A stretch of DNA of 64,000 nt from Pseudoxanthomonas sangjuensis. Its GTDB lineage: Bacteria; Pseudomonadota; Gammaproteobacteria; Xanthomonadales; Xanthomonadaceae. Under the pieces are notes generated by a model that was not told where the DNA came from, searched no databases, and saw only the letters and a list, made by a program, of their open reading frames with translations. This document shows positions 19,600-28,013 of the stretch, piece by piece; positions within the stretch are counted from its first letter, which is position 1; the number at the start of each line of letters is the position of its first letter. The stretch covers positions 1 through 64,000 of the forward strand of contig NZ_PDWR01000015.1 of NCBI RefSeq assembly GCF_010211755.1. The letters are read 5' to 3'. The position numbers were made by a program, and so were the translations under genes.

Positions 19600-20166
19600 T
19601 CACTTCGCCTTGAACACGACCCTGGTGCTGACCGCCACCTCGTTCGGGAGCGTCTTGGTGTCGGCCCAGTCGCCGCCGCCGACGCCGAAGTCGAGGCGTT
19701 TCACCGTGGCCTTGCCGCTCAACACCGGTTGCGCGCCCGGAGTCCAGGTGAAGGTCAGCGTGACCGGCCGGGTCACGCCGCGCAGGGTCAGGCTGCCGTC
19801 GGCGGCGTAGCGGTTGTCGCCGAGCGCGCGGAACCTGGTGGCGGTGTAGGTCGCCTGCGCGAACTTCGCGACGTTGAAGAAGTCGCTGCTGGAAAGCGTC
19901 GAATCGCGATCGTTGTTGCCGGTCGCGGTGCCGGCCAGGTTGATGGTCACGTCGAGCTTCGCGGCGTCCAGCCTGGCCGGGTCGAAGCTGAGCGTGGTCG
20001 CGAAGCTGCCGAACTTGCCGGTGAAGACTTCGCCGTCGTAGCTGCTGGCGAAGACCAGCGTGGAGCCGGGCGCCTGCACGTAATCGGCGGCGCGGACGGG
20101 AGCGGCGGAAAAGGCGGCGACCAGCGCGGCGGCGGTCAACGCGGGGGGAAGGAAGGGACGGGACAT
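19600..20166 (-). CDS. YceI-family periplasmic protein (copy 1)
   Basis: The 188-aa exported lipocalin-like protein has a signal peptide (about residues 1-27, ending VRAAD). The YceI domain shows GSTLVFASSYDGEVFTGKF, DSTLSSSDFFNVAKFAQATY and LTLRGVTRPVTLTFTW, the family's usual blocks. Members bind polyprenoid or quinone-like lipids in a beta barrel. Together with the cytochrome b561 and second YceI gene upstream it forms a conserved three-gene arrangement. Probable role: shuttling or protecting an isoprenoid quinone for the cytochrome (inference). Confidence 0.9.
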   Translation of the reverse strand: MSRPFLPPALTAAALVAAFSAAPVRAADYVQAPGSTLVFASSYDGEVFTGKFGSFATTLSFDPARLDAAKLDVTINLAGTATGNNDRDSTLSSSDFFNVAKFAQATYTATRFRALGDNRYAADGSLTLRGVTRPVTLTFTWTPGAQPVLSGKATVKRLDFGVGGGDWADTKTLPNEVAVSTRVVFKAK

Positions 20167-20195
20167 GCGTGGTTCCTCGTGTGGATCCGGGGGGG

Positions 20196-20759
20196 TCAGG
20201 CGGTGTTCTTCAGCCAGCCGCGCGGCAGCATCCGCGCCAGCGTGTCGTCGCGCCGGAACAGGTGGTGCCAGAGCGCGGCGCCGGCATGCACCAGCACCAG
20301 CGCGATCAGCGCCCAGAAACCCCACTCGTGCAGTTCGTGGGTCAGCGCCTTCAGCGCATCGTCCGGCGCCACCAGCTTGGGCATATTGAACAGGCCGAAG
20401 AACTTGAACGGGCGCAGGCCGCTGGCCGAGTCGTACAGCCAGCCCGACAGCGGAATCGCGAAGGCCAGCACGTAGATCAGCGCGTGCGTGGCATTGGCGG
20501 CCCATCGCTGCCAGCGCGGGCCGGGCAGCGGCGCCGGCGCGCCGGCGTACGCGCGCCAGCCCAGGCGCAGCAGCATCAGCGCGAGCACGGTGACGCCGAG
20601 CGACTTGTGCAGCGTGTACACCCAGAAGTATTTCGGCGTGCGCGGCAGCTCGCCCATCACCAGGCCGACCGTGCCCATGCCGAGGATCAGCAGCGCGATC
20701 AGCCAGTGCAGGCTCTGGCTGACCCCGCCCCAGCGCTCGGTGGTGTTCTTCAGGGTCAT
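20196..20759 (-). CDS. Cytochrome b561-type membrane protein
   Basis: The 187-aa, four-helix inner-membrane di-heme protein of the CybB family transfers electrons from or to quinone. Candidate heme ligands are the histidines in SQSLHWLIALLI (helix 1), VYTLHKSLGVTVL (helix 2), the third-helix NATHALIYVLAF and the last-helix LVLVHAGAALWHHLF. The ATG overlaps the stop of the upstream YceI gene (20756-20759), so the two are translationally coupled, and a second YceI gene follows 29 bases downstream. Electron partners are not identifiable here. Confidence 0.92.
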   Translation of the reverse strand: MTLKNTTERWGGVSQSLHWLIALLILGMGTVGLVMGELPRTPKYFWVYTLHKSLGVTVLALMLLRLGWRAYAGAPAPLPGPRWQRWAANATHALIYVLAFAIPLSGWLYDSASGLRPFKFFGLFNMPKLVAPDDALKALTHELHEWGFWALIALVLVHAGAALWHHLFRRDDTLARMLPRGWLKNTA

Positions 20760-21424
20760 GGGGTCGGCTCCGGCATCGTGGGGTCGGCGGGTTCGGGTGT
20801 TTCGGGGGCGGCTGGTTCCGCATCCTCCGCCGGCGTCCCGTCGCCGTTGCGGCGCTTGCGCACCGCTTCCACTTCGAATCGCAGCTGCACCTCGTCGCCG
20901 ACCATCGACTTCCAGGCGTCGATGCCGAATTCGGCGCGGCTGAGCGTGGCGGTCGCGGAAAAGCCGGCGATGCGGTGGAACGGCGGCAGGCCGAGGCGCT
21001 TGAGCTGGTTGAAGGCCACGTCCAGCTTCACTTCCCGCGTCACCCCGTGCAGGGTCAGGTCGCCGAACACGCTGGCGTGCTCCGCGTCGACCGGTTCGAC
21101 GCGGGTGGAAACGAAGCGCGCCTCGGGGAATTCCTTCGCGTCGAGCATGTCCAGCGCGGCGCGGTTCCAGTCGGCGTCGCCCAGGTCCAGGCGCTGCAGC
21201 GGCACCGTCGCCTCCAGCTTCGCCGTGGTCCAGTCGTCCGGATCGAATTCCAGCGTGCCGCTGCTGCCGGACACGCTGCCCAGCGACTTCGAGTAGCCGG
21301 CATGGTCGATCGCGAACACGACCCGCGTGTGCACCGGGTCCAGGGCGTAATGCGCCGTGCCCGCGGACGCCGGCGCAGCGGCGGCAACCAGCAACAGGGA
21401 CAGCAGTCGGGCGGAAGCAATCAT
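20756..21424 (-). CDS. YceI-family periplasmic protein with Pro/Glu-rich tail (copy 2)
   Basis: The 222-aa exported protein has a signal peptide (about residues 1-21). The YceI domain includes YALDPVHTRVVFAIDHAGYSKSLG, DMLDAKEFPEARF, FGDLTLHGVTREVKLDVAFN and GFSATATLSRAEFGIDAW. Unlike copy 1 it ends in a tail of about 25 residues rich in Pro, Glu and Ala, likely disordered. It is the first gene of the YceI-b561-YceI unit and its ATG lies within a divergent region facing the hybrid kinase gene. Confidence 0.9.
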   Translation of the reverse strand: MIASARLLSLLLVAAAAPASAGTAHYALDPVHTRVVFAIDHAGYSKSLGSVSGSSGTLEFDPDDWTTAKLEATVPLQRLDLGDADWNRAALDMLDAKEFPEARFVSTRVEPVDAEHASVFGDLTLHGVTREVKLDVAFNQLKRLGLPPFHRIAGFSATATLSRAEFGIDAWKSMVGDEVQLRFEVEAVRKRRNGDGTPAEDAEPAAPETPEPADPTMPEPTP

Positions 21425-21527
21425 GGCCGTGGATTCTAGGCAAGGCTGGCTGAAGATACGCCGCTTGCGTCCGCAACGGTCCGTTGCGACGATTCCGGGC
21501 GGCACAGGGAAGCTCGGGGGCGGGACG

Positions 21528-24500
21528 GTGCGATTCTTGACGGTGCGATGCTTCTGGTGGCGCTGCATCGCGGTGCTGTCGGCGTTGGCCTGCGTTCCGG
21601 CATGGGCGGGCCTGCCGGAAATCCCGCGGCTGAACCAGTTGTCGGTCGCCAATGGCCTGCCCACGAACATCGTCTACGACGTCGCCGAGGACGCCGATGG
21701 CTACCTGTGGTTCGCCACGCTGGACGGGCTGGCGCGCTACGACGGCCTCGATTTCCGCATCTGGCGGCGCGAGGACGGGCTGGGCGACAACGAAATCGAT
21801 GCGCTGTTCGTCGACACCGACAACCGCCTGTGGATCGGCACCGAAACCGCGGGCGTGGTGGTGCTGGACGCCGCGCGACGGCGGTTCCAGTCGCTGCGCC
21901 AGGTCGGCGGCGTGCGCCTCGACGCCAGCCCGGTGTGGGACATCGTCCGCACGGCGGATGGCGCGTACTGGTTCGGCACCGCGGGCGCGGGCCTGTACCG
22001 CCTGCGTACCGACGGCAAGCTCGACCAGTTCCTGCCGAAGGAGGGCGATCCGCGCAGCCTGCCGGGGCTGATCGTGACCGGGCTGGAACTGGGCGCCGAC
22101 GGCAGCCTGTGGATCGCCACCAGCGGCGGCGCGGCACGCTGGACCGGCAAGGATTTCCTGCGCATGCCGGACAGCGAATACACGGTCGGCCTACTGGCCG
22201 ACCGCGCGGGCAACGCGTGGACGCGCACGATCACCCGCGGCCGTTACTTCGGCCCGGATGGCCGCCGCCTGCCGCTGCCGGCCGGGCTGCCCGCGGATAC
22301 GCCGACCTACGGCGCGCTGCTGCAGGACCGCGACGGCAGCTACTGGCTGAGCATGGCCAAGGGCCTGGCCCATGCCGAGGACGGCGCCACCCATCCGGCT
22401 TCGTTGTACAGCAACCTGACCCGCGGCTCGGTGATACCGCAATTCGAGCGTTCGCTGCTCGGCAGCGATGGCGGGTTGTGGTTCACCAGCCAGGATGCCG
22501 GGGTCTGGCACCTGCCGTCGAACTGGCGGCGCTTCTCGGTGCTGATGCACGACGCGACCGATCCGGCATCGCAGGGCAATCCGCAGGTATTCGGCATCGC
22601 GCCTTCGGCCAGCGGCAGCATGTGGCTGGTCGGCACCGGTTGCGTGCTCGACGAGCTGGATCCGGAAACCGGGGAAATCCGCCACGCCTATTCCACGGTG
22701 CCCAGGCGGGTGATCAACTCGGTGCTGGAGAGCGCCGACGGCAAGGTGTGGATGGGCTCCAGCGATCGGCTGGCGCGTTTCGATCCGGCCAGCGGCGAGA
22801 TCCGCGAATGGGGGCTGGACAGCGGCGCGGACGCGGTGCTCGCCGACGACCTGCAATGGATCGCGCAGGACCGCGACGGGCTGCTGTGGACGTGGTCGGT
22901 CGGTTCGGGCGTGCAGGTGCGCACCGCGGCGGGCAGGGTCGTCGACACCATCCGCCTGGACGACGGGCGCGGGCTGGAGTCCAGTCTCAACGTCAGGCAA
23001 TTGCAGCCGGGGCCGGAAGGGCGCATCTGGCTGGCCGGCAGCCAGGGACTGCTGGGCTGGGATCCGCAGGCGCGGCGCTTCGCGCCGGTGCCGGGCGCAC
23101 CGGACGGCGCCGTGGACGGCTTCGACCTGGCCCCGGACGGCACGCTGTGGCTGGCCCGTTTCGGCACGGTCGAAGCCTATCGTTTCGAGCGCGGCGGACT
23201 GCGCCTGCTGCGGCGCGTACCGGCGCAAGGCATGCCGCAGGTGGCGTTCCGCGGCATCACCGCCGACCGCCACGGCATTCTGTGGCTGGCCAGCAATCGC
23301 GGACTGGTGCGGGTGGATCCGCAACAGGGCGCGGCGCGCGTCTACGGCATCAACGACGGCCTGCCGGGGCAGGAAATCCAGTTGCCGCCGGTGCCGCGCC
23401 CGCAGGACGGACGGCTGATCGTCAGCGCTTCGCACGGCCTGGCGGTGTTCGATCCGGTGGTGGTCCGGCCTTCGACCGCGCAGCCGCGGCTGGCCATCGA
23501 TTCGATCACCCTCGGGCACGGCGCCGGCGCGGTGGCGTTGCCGACCGATGCGGCGTTCCGCATCGACCACGGCAACCGCGACCTGCGCGTGGTCGCGCGC
23601 CTGCTGGCGTTCGACAACGTCGCCGGCAACCGCTACCGCTTCCGGCTTTCCGGCTTCGACGACGACTGGGTGGAAGTCGGCGCCAAGGGCGAGCGCAGTT
23701 TCGCGCGGCTGGCGCCGGGCCGTTACCGGCTGGAAATCGCCGGACGCACCGCCGACGACGTGTGGTCGCGGACCCGGATCGTCGCGTTCGAGGTCGCGCC
23801 GCCGTGGTGGCGGACATGGTGGGCGCTGGCGGGCTTCGCCGTGCTTGCCGTGTTGCTGGCCTGGGCCGCCGCCGCCGCGTACCGGCGCCGGATTCGGCGT
23901 CGTGCCGCGTGGCAACTGGCCGAGCACAAGCGCGAGCTGGCCGAACAGGCTTCGCTGGCCAAGACCCGCTTCCTCGCCACGCTCGGGCACGAAGTGCGCA
24001 CGCCGATGACCGGGGTGCTGGGCATGAGCGAACTGCTGCTGGGGACGGACCTGGACGAGAAGCAGCGCGGCTACACCGCCGCGATCCAGGGGGCCGGCAA
24101 GCACCTGCTGCGCCTGGTCAACGACGCGCTGGACCTGGCGCGCATCGAGGCCGGCAAGCTGGAACTGGACGAGCAGGAATTCGACCTGCGCGAACTGGTC
24201 GCCGGCGTGGCCGCGCTGGTCGCGCCGAACGCGCAACGGCGGGGCTTGCGCTTCGACAGCGACAGCGCCGCCGGGTCGCCGCGCATGCTGCGCGGCGACC
24301 CGATGCGGGTGCGGCAGATCCTGCTGAACCTGCTCAACAACGCGGTCAAGTTCACCGAACGCGGCGGCATCGGCCTGCGGGCGCAGCCGCGCGAAGGCGG
24401 CGGCGTGCGCTTCGTGGTCAGCGATACCGGGCCGGGCATCAGCGTCGAGCAGCAGGCGCGGTTGTTCCAACGCTTCGAGCAGGCCGACGGCGCGCGCACC

Positions 24501-25070
24501 ACGGCACGCTACGGCGGCAGCGGCTTGGGCCTGGCGATTTGCCAGGAGCTGGCGCTGGCGATGGGCGGGAGCGTCCGCATCGACAGCGCGCCGGGCGCGG
24601 GGACGCGCTTCATCGTCGACTTGCCGTTGCCGGAAGCGACGCATGCGGCGGCGGTGCCCGAGGCCGCGACGGCCACCGTCGCCGCGCCGGCGTCGCGCGC
24701 GTTGTCGGTCCTGCTGGTCGAGGACGATCCCACCGTGGCCGAAGTGATGGCCGGCCTGCTGCAGGCGCAGGGCCACGCGGTGCGCCATGCGCCGCACGGC
24801 CTGGCGGCGCTGGCCGAAGTGTCCGGCGACGGGTTCGACATCGCCTTGCTCGACCTCGACCTGCCGGGCCTCGACGGCCTGGCGCTGGCGCGGCAACTGC
24901 GTGCGCAGGGTTTCGCCGCGCCGCTGCTGGCGGTCACCGCGCGCGCCGACGCCGATGCCGAACCGGCCGCGCGCGCGGCCGGCTTCGACGGGTTCCTGCG
25001 CAAACCGGTGACCGGCGCGATGCTGGCCGAGGCGATCGAACAGGCGCTCGCCGCCGGGCCGGCCGCGTGA
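21528..25070 (+). CDS. Hybrid two-component sensor kinase with a periplasmic beta-propeller sensor
   Basis: This very large protein (about 1180 aa from GTG 21528) has a signal sequence (CIAVLSALACVPAWA), and then some 650 residues of Reg_prop repeats with the recurring pattern DG-x-LW-a/i, forming predicted seven-blade propellers. A Y_Y_Y-like Ig domain (YRFRLSGFDDDWVEVGAKG) and one membrane helix (near residue 765-785) follow. The cytoplasmic part has HisKA (ATLGHEVRTPM, His about 821), HATPase (NLLNNAVKFTERGGIG, DTGPGIS, GGSGLGLAIC) and a receiver domain (LVEDDP; phospho-Asp about 1109 in LLDLDLPGLDG). No DNA-binding output is attached. The start is uncertain: ATG 21423 would leave no leader. 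The ligand is probably an oligosaccharide or peptide by analogy (inference). Confidence 0.92.
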   Translation: MRFLTVRCFWWRCIAVLSALACVPAWAGLPEIPRLNQLSVANGLPTNIVYDVAEDADGYLWFATLDGLARYDGLDFRIWRREDGLGDNEIDALFVDTDNRLWIGTETAGVVVLDAARRRFQSLRQVGGVRLDASPVWDIVRTADGAYWFGTAGAGLYRLRTDGKLDQFLPKEGDPRSLPGLIVTGLELGADGSLWIATSGGAARWTGKDFLRMPDSEYTVGLLADRAGNAWTRTITRGRYFGPDGRRLPLPAGLPADTPTYGALLQDRDGSYWLSMAKGLAHAEDGATHPASLYSNLTRGSVIPQFERSLLGSDGGLWFTSQDAGVWHLPSNWRRFSVLMHDATDPASQGNPQVFGIAPSASGSMWLVGTGCVLDELDPETGEIRHAYSTVPRRVINSVLESADGKVWMGSSDRLARFDPASGEIREWGLDSGADAVLADDLQWIAQDRDGLLWTWSVGSGVQVRTAAGRVVDTIRLDDGRGLESSLNVRQLQPGPEGRIWLAGSQGLLGWDPQARRFAPVPGAPDGAVDGFDLAPDGTLWLARFGTVEAYRFERGGLRLLRRVPAQGMPQVAFRGITADRHGILWLASNRGLVRVDPQQGAARVYGINDGLPGQEIQLPPVPRPQDGRLIVSASHGLAVFDPVVVRPSTAQPRLAIDSITLGHGAGAVALPTDAAFRIDHGNRDLRVVARLLAFDNVAGNRYRFRLSGFDDDWVEVGAKGERSFARLAPGRYRLEIAGRTADDVWSRTRIVAFEVAPPWWRTWWALAGFAVLAVLLAWAAAAAYRRRIRRRAAWQLAEHKRELAEQASLAKTRFLATLGHEVRTPMTGVLGMSELLLGTDLDEKQRGYTAAIQGAGKHLLRLVNDALDLARIEAGKLELDEQEFDLRELVAGVAALVAPNAQRRGLRFDSDSAAGSPRMLRGDPMRVRQILLNLLNNAVKFTERGGIGLRAQPREGGGVRFVVSDTGPGISVEQQARLFQRFEQADGARTTARYGGSGLGLAICQELALAMGGSVRIDSAPGAGTRFIVDLPLPEATHAAAVPEAATATVAAPASRALSVLLVEDDPTVAEVMAGLLQAQGHAVRHAPHGLAALAEVSGDGFDIALLDLDLPGLDGLALARQLRAQGFAAPLLAVTARADADAEPAARAAGFDGFLRKPVTGAMLAEAIEQALAAGPAA

Positions 25071-25082
25071 ACGCCGCGCGGC

Positions 25083-26102
25083 TCAGTCGGCGGTCTTGCC
25101 GGCGGCGGCGAGGAAATCGATCAGGCCGCGCATGTAGGTGGCCTGGTCGTCGTACATCGCCATGTGGCCGCCGTCCGGGCAGTACAGGTATTGCCCGTGC
25201 GGCAGCAGCTTCGACATCTTCTCCATGAACGCCGGGTCCATCGTGTCGCGCCCCGCGCCGATCACCAGCGTCGGCACGGCGATCCTCGCAAGGTCGTCGG
25301 TGCGGTCCCAGTGTTCGAGGATGCCGCTGGCGCCCATCTCGCTGGGGCCCTGCATCGGCACGTAGACCTTCTTGTTGATCCTGGCGAAGGCGCGCAGCAC
25401 GGGGTCGGGCCATTGCGCCGCCGGCATGTGCAGGATGTGCGCCTCGTAGTACGGCAGCAGCAGTTCCTCGTAGCGCGGGTCGTCGTATCGCTTCGCCGCT
25501 TCCAGTGCGAGGATTTCCCGCAGTGCGGCCGGGTCCATCCGCGGCATCAGGACCTCGTGCGCGTAGTCGTTGTAGGCCGGGATGCTCGACATCATGTTCG
25601 AGATCACCAGGCACTTGAGGTTCTGCTGGTATTTCAGTGCGTATTCGATCGCGAGGATGCCGCCCCAGGAATGGCCGAGCAGGCAGAAGTTCTCCTTGTC
25701 CAGGCGCAATGCCTGGCGGACCTGCTCCACCTCGTCGACGTAGTGGTCGATGCTGAGGAACGGCGTCATGTCCTCGGGCTGGTCGCTGTAGGCCGAGCCG
25801 AGCTGGTCGTAGTAGTAGTACTCGATGCCGGCGCCGGGGAACCAGCTGTCGAACGCCTCGAAGTATTCGTGTGTCGCGCCCGGCCCGCCGTGCAGCAGCA
25901 ACACCTTGAGCTTCGGGTTGTTGCCGACGCGCTTGGTCCACACGCGGAAATCGCCCGACGGGGTGTGGATGGGGATCATCCTGACGCCGCCGGACAGCAC
26001 GTCGTCGCGCCCGGTGTTGTCGAAGTATTGCGCCTTCGTGTCGCCCGCATGGACGGGGCTGCCCGCCAGCAGGGCCAGAACCAGAAGCAGCCAACGTTTC
26101 AT
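25083..26102 (-). CDS. Secreted proline iminopeptidase-like peptidase (S33)
   Basis: The 339-aa protein has a signal peptide (MKRWLLLVLALLAGSPVHAG) and an alpha/beta-hydrolase catalytic domain of peptidase family S33. The oxyanion motif LLLHGGPGATHEYF, nucleophile elbow LLGHSWGGILAIEYALKY, acidic residue in VIGAGRDTMDP and catalytic His in DGGHMAMYDD are all intact. Such enzymes remove N-terminal proline from peptides; the leader implies periplasmic or extracellular action. The start is ATG 26100-26102; a longer frame exists but would bury the leader. It is convergent with the hybrid kinase gene. Confidence 0.88.
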   Translation of the reverse strand: MKRWLLLVLALLAGSPVHAGDTKAQYFDNTGRDDVLSGGVRMIPIHTPSGDFRVWTKRVGNNPKLKVLLLHGGPGATHEYFEAFDSWFPGAGIEYYYYDQLGSAYSDQPEDMTPFLSIDHYVDEVEQVRQALRLDKENFCLLGHSWGGILAIEYALKYQQNLKCLVISNMMSSIPAYNDYAHEVLMPRMDPAALREILALEAAKRYDDPRYEELLLPYYEAHILHMPAAQWPDPVLRAFARINKKVYVPMQGPSEMGASGILEHWDRTDDLARIAVPTLVIGAGRDTMDPAFMEKMSKLLPHGQYLYCPDGGHMAMYDDQATYMRGLIDFLAAAGKTAD

Positions 26103-26165
26103 CGCAGCGCCCCCCCGACTTGATGCGGCGAGACTAGCCCCGCCGCAGCAAGGGCGCAACTTCGC

Positions 26166-27239
26166 TCAGCGTCGGCTGTATTCGTGCACCGCGTCGACCA
26201 GCACGGCGACGTGGTCGGGGTTCATGTCCGGCGACATGCCGTGGCCGAGGTTGAACACGTGGCCGTCGCGCGAGCCGCCGTTGCCCGCGGCATAGCTGTC
26301 CAGCGCGGCCCTGACCTGCGCGCGGATCGCATCGGGCGAACCGTACAGGGTCGCCGGGTCCAGGTTGCCCTGCAGCGCGACCTTGCCGCCCGTGTGGCGC
26401 GCCGCTTCGGACAGTTCGACCAGCCAGTCGACGCCGACCGCATCGGTGCCGGAGGCGGCCAGTTCTTCCAGGTGCGGCGCGTTGCCCTTGCCGAACAGGA
26501 TCAGCGGCGTGCGTTCGTCGCCGTTGCCGCGGTCGAGTTCCTTCGCGATGCGCTGCAGGTAGGGCAGCGAGAATTCGCGGTACATCGCCGGCGACAGCAC
26601 GCCGCCCCAGGTGTCGAATACCTGCAACGCCTGCGCGCCGGCGGCGCGCTGCGCCGACAGGTAGGCGATCACCGCATCGGTGTTGACCGACAGCAGCCGG
26701 TGCAGCGTGGCCGGGTCGTTGAGCGCCAGCGCCTTGATCTTCGCGTAGTTGTCGCTGCCGCCGCCTTCGACCATGTAGCAGGCCAGCGTCCACGGGCTGC
26801 CGGAGAAGCCGATCAGCGGCGCCTTGCCGTCCAGTTCCTTGCGGATCAGCCGCACCGCGTCCATCACGTAGCGCAGTTCGGTTTCCATGTCCGGCACGGC
26901 CAGTTTTTCCGCGTCGGCCATCGTGCGCACGGTGCGCTCGAACTTCGGGCCTTCGCCTTCGACGAAGTACAGGCCCAGGCCCATCGCGTCGGGCACGGTG
27001 AGGATGTCGGAAAACAGGATCGCGGCGTCCAGGTCGAAGCGGCGCAGCGGCTGCAGCGTCACTTCGCAGGCGATCTCGGGGTTCTTGGCCATGCCGAGGA
27101 AGCTGCCGGCCCTGGCGCGCGTGGCGCGGTATTCCGGCAGGTAGCGACCGGCCTGGCGCATCAGCCACACGGGCGTGCAGTCGGTGGGTTCGCGGCGCAG
27201 GGCGCGGAGGAAGCGGTCGTTTTTGAGAGTAGCGGACAA
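26166..27239 (-). CDS. hemE: Uroporphyrinogen decarboxylase
   Basis: The 357-aa cytosolic heme-pathway enzyme converts uroporphyrinogen III to coproporphyrinogen III. N-terminal [34 protein letters not shown] is the HemE hallmark. [36 protein letters not shown] and the C-terminal [12 protein letters not shown] are further signatures. The start is TTG 27237-27239: homology begins exactly there, no ATG is available nearby, and no Shine-Dalgarno is visible on the coding strand. Directly upstream lies a low-GC 94-aa gene, which may have displaced the original leader. Confidence 0.95.
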   Translation of the reverse strand: MSATLKNDRFLRALRREPTDCTPVWLMRQAGRYLPEYRATRARAGSFLGMAKNPEIACEVTLQPLRRFDLDAAILFSDILTVPDAMGLGLYFVEGEGPKFERTVRTMADAEKLAVPDMETELRYVMDAVRLIRKELDGKAPLIGFSGSPWTLACYMVEGGGSDNYAKIKALALNDPATLHRLLSVNTDAVIAYLSAQRAAGAQALQVFDTWGGVLSPAMYREFSLPYLQRIAKELDRGNGDERTPLILFGKGNAPHLEELAASGTDAVGVDWLVELSEAARHTGGKVALQGNLDPATLYGSPDAIRAQVRAALDSYAAGNGGSRDGHVFNLGHGMSPDMNPDHVAVLVDAVHEYSRR

Positions 27240-27265
27240 AAGGAGGTTCTCTTCGAGTAAAGTCT

Positions 27266-27550
27266 TTAGGTGCCCATCGTGAAGAAAGTGAATCCCTTAT
27301 TGGGCACTCTCTTCGTTTCGGCAGGAACTTCGTCAATATCCTCGAAGATAACCCTTGCCTCTGGTGTTCGGTATTTTGGTGTCACTTCCAAGTCCGGATC
27401 GTTGCGCAGGAGTTCTACTGCAAGCAATTCGGCTTGTTCTGGCGAATCTGCTTCAACGAAGCGGGTTGTATAAAAACCGACGGCCTTTTTTTGGCCAGCC
27501 AGTTTGCCGGGAAAGTTGTCACCACGGATGAAGCATCGGTAGAGAGGCAT
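27266..27550 (-). CDS. Small low-GC protein of unknown function, inserted before hemE
   Basis: The predicted 94-aa soluble protein begins [17 protein letters not shown] and contains [24 protein letters not shown] and an acidic [17 protein letters not shown] tail. The alternating pattern suggests a ferredoxin-like or small alpha/beta fold. I do not recognise a named family, though small proteins with a similar [15 protein letters not shown] layout feel familiar as conserved hypotheticals. Counted over 27301-27420 its GC is about 51%, against about 73% in a hemE line counted the same way, so it looks recently acquired. It starts 2 bases after the WGR stop and ends 26 bases before hemE. Confidence 0.75.
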   Translation of the reverse strand: MPLYRCFIRGDNFPGKLAGQKKAVGFYTTRFVEADSPEQAELLAVELLRNDPDLEVTPKYRTPEARVIFEDIDEVPAETKRVPNKGFTFFTMGT

Positions 27551-27552
27551 AG

Positions 27553-27810
27553 TCAGCCCTTCGGCGGCTCCGCACCCTGCACGAAAGTCATCTGGAACCC
27601 GCGCTTCAGGTGCGTATCGCGGACCTTCTCGAACGCCGCCGTCGCTTCGTCCTGCAGCAGGTACTGCTCGCGCTTGAACTGCGAACGGCCGCCGATCTGC
27701 CCGCTCTCGCGCAACAGCTCCCAGCCGCCGAACAGGTCGGGCTGCAGGGTCAGCTGGAGGTAGCGGGGCGATTCGCCGGCCGCCGGGCGTTGTTGCAGGA
27801 AGACGCGCAT
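27553..27810 (-). CDS. WGR-domain protein
   Basis: The 85-aa stand-alone WGR domain has the core motifs YLQLTLQPDLFGGWELLRESGQIGGRSQFKR and a C-terminal AFEKVRDTHLKRGF helix followed by a short strand. WGR domains are nucleic-acid-binding modules, best known in PARPs and MolR. The function of single-domain bacterial versions is not established. A TACAAT -10 lies 7 bases before the ATG with no Shine-Dalgarno, so the mRNA may be leaderless. It is followed immediately by the low-GC 94-aa gene. Confidence 0.85.
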   Translation of the reverse strand: MRVFLQQRPAAGESPRYLQLTLQPDLFGGWELLRESGQIGGRSQFKREQYLLQDEATAAFEKVRDTHLKRGFQMTFVQGAEPPKG

Positions 27811-27817
27811 GGGGCGA

Positions 27818-27823
27818 ATTGTA
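27818..27823 (-). promoter_or_regulatory. -10 element positioned for a leaderless WGR-gene transcript
   Basis: On the minus strand TACAAT is followed by 7 bases and the ATG. No Shine-Dalgarno fits in that space. The -35 is poor. Confidence 0.35.
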
Positions 27824-27834
27824 GCGGTTTTGAG

Positions 27835-28013
27835 CCCTTCCCCCTTTGGCGGGGGAAGGGTTGGGATGGGGGTGCGATGGAGCTGGCGAACAAGAAAGTA
27901 CCTGCATCATTTCGAGTGCAGCGTTGTCGCGCTCGACGTTGGTACAACAGCGGAATGATTGCCGGCTCCGCTTCACCCCCATCCCGGCCCTCCCCCGTCG
28001 AGGGGGAGGGGGC
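27835..28013. repeat. Inverted pair of C-tract/G-tract palindromes flanking about 100 bp
   Basis: Unit 1 (27835-27873) has the hairpin CCCTTCCCCC/GGGGGAAGGG followed by TTGGGATGGGGGT. Unit 2 (27975-28013) is the mirror image: ACCCCCATCCCGG then CCCTCCCCC/GGGGGAGGG. The two units face each other across 27874-27974, giving a MITE-like or REP-doublet layout in the WGR-aroB gap. Unit 2 abuts the aroB stop codon. I see no gene in between. Confidence 0.75.

Noticed and set aside
21423-21527. ATG 21423 as the start of the hybrid kinase
   Set aside because: It would put 35 hydrophilic residues before the signal sequence and overlap the divergent YceI start. GTG 21528 gives a normal leader, though the choice is not certain.
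22191-24896. A 901-codon open frame antisense to the hybrid kinase gene
   Set aside because: High GC removes stop codons in the opposite strand. Its translation is low-complexity Arg/Gln/Ala/Pro with no motifs, while the plus-strand frame has unambiguous kinase domains.
27241-27246. AGGAGG on the plus strand near hemE as a Shine-Dalgarno
   Set aside because: hemE and its neighbours are on the minus strand. The only plus-strand frame after it is antisense to the 94-aa gene.
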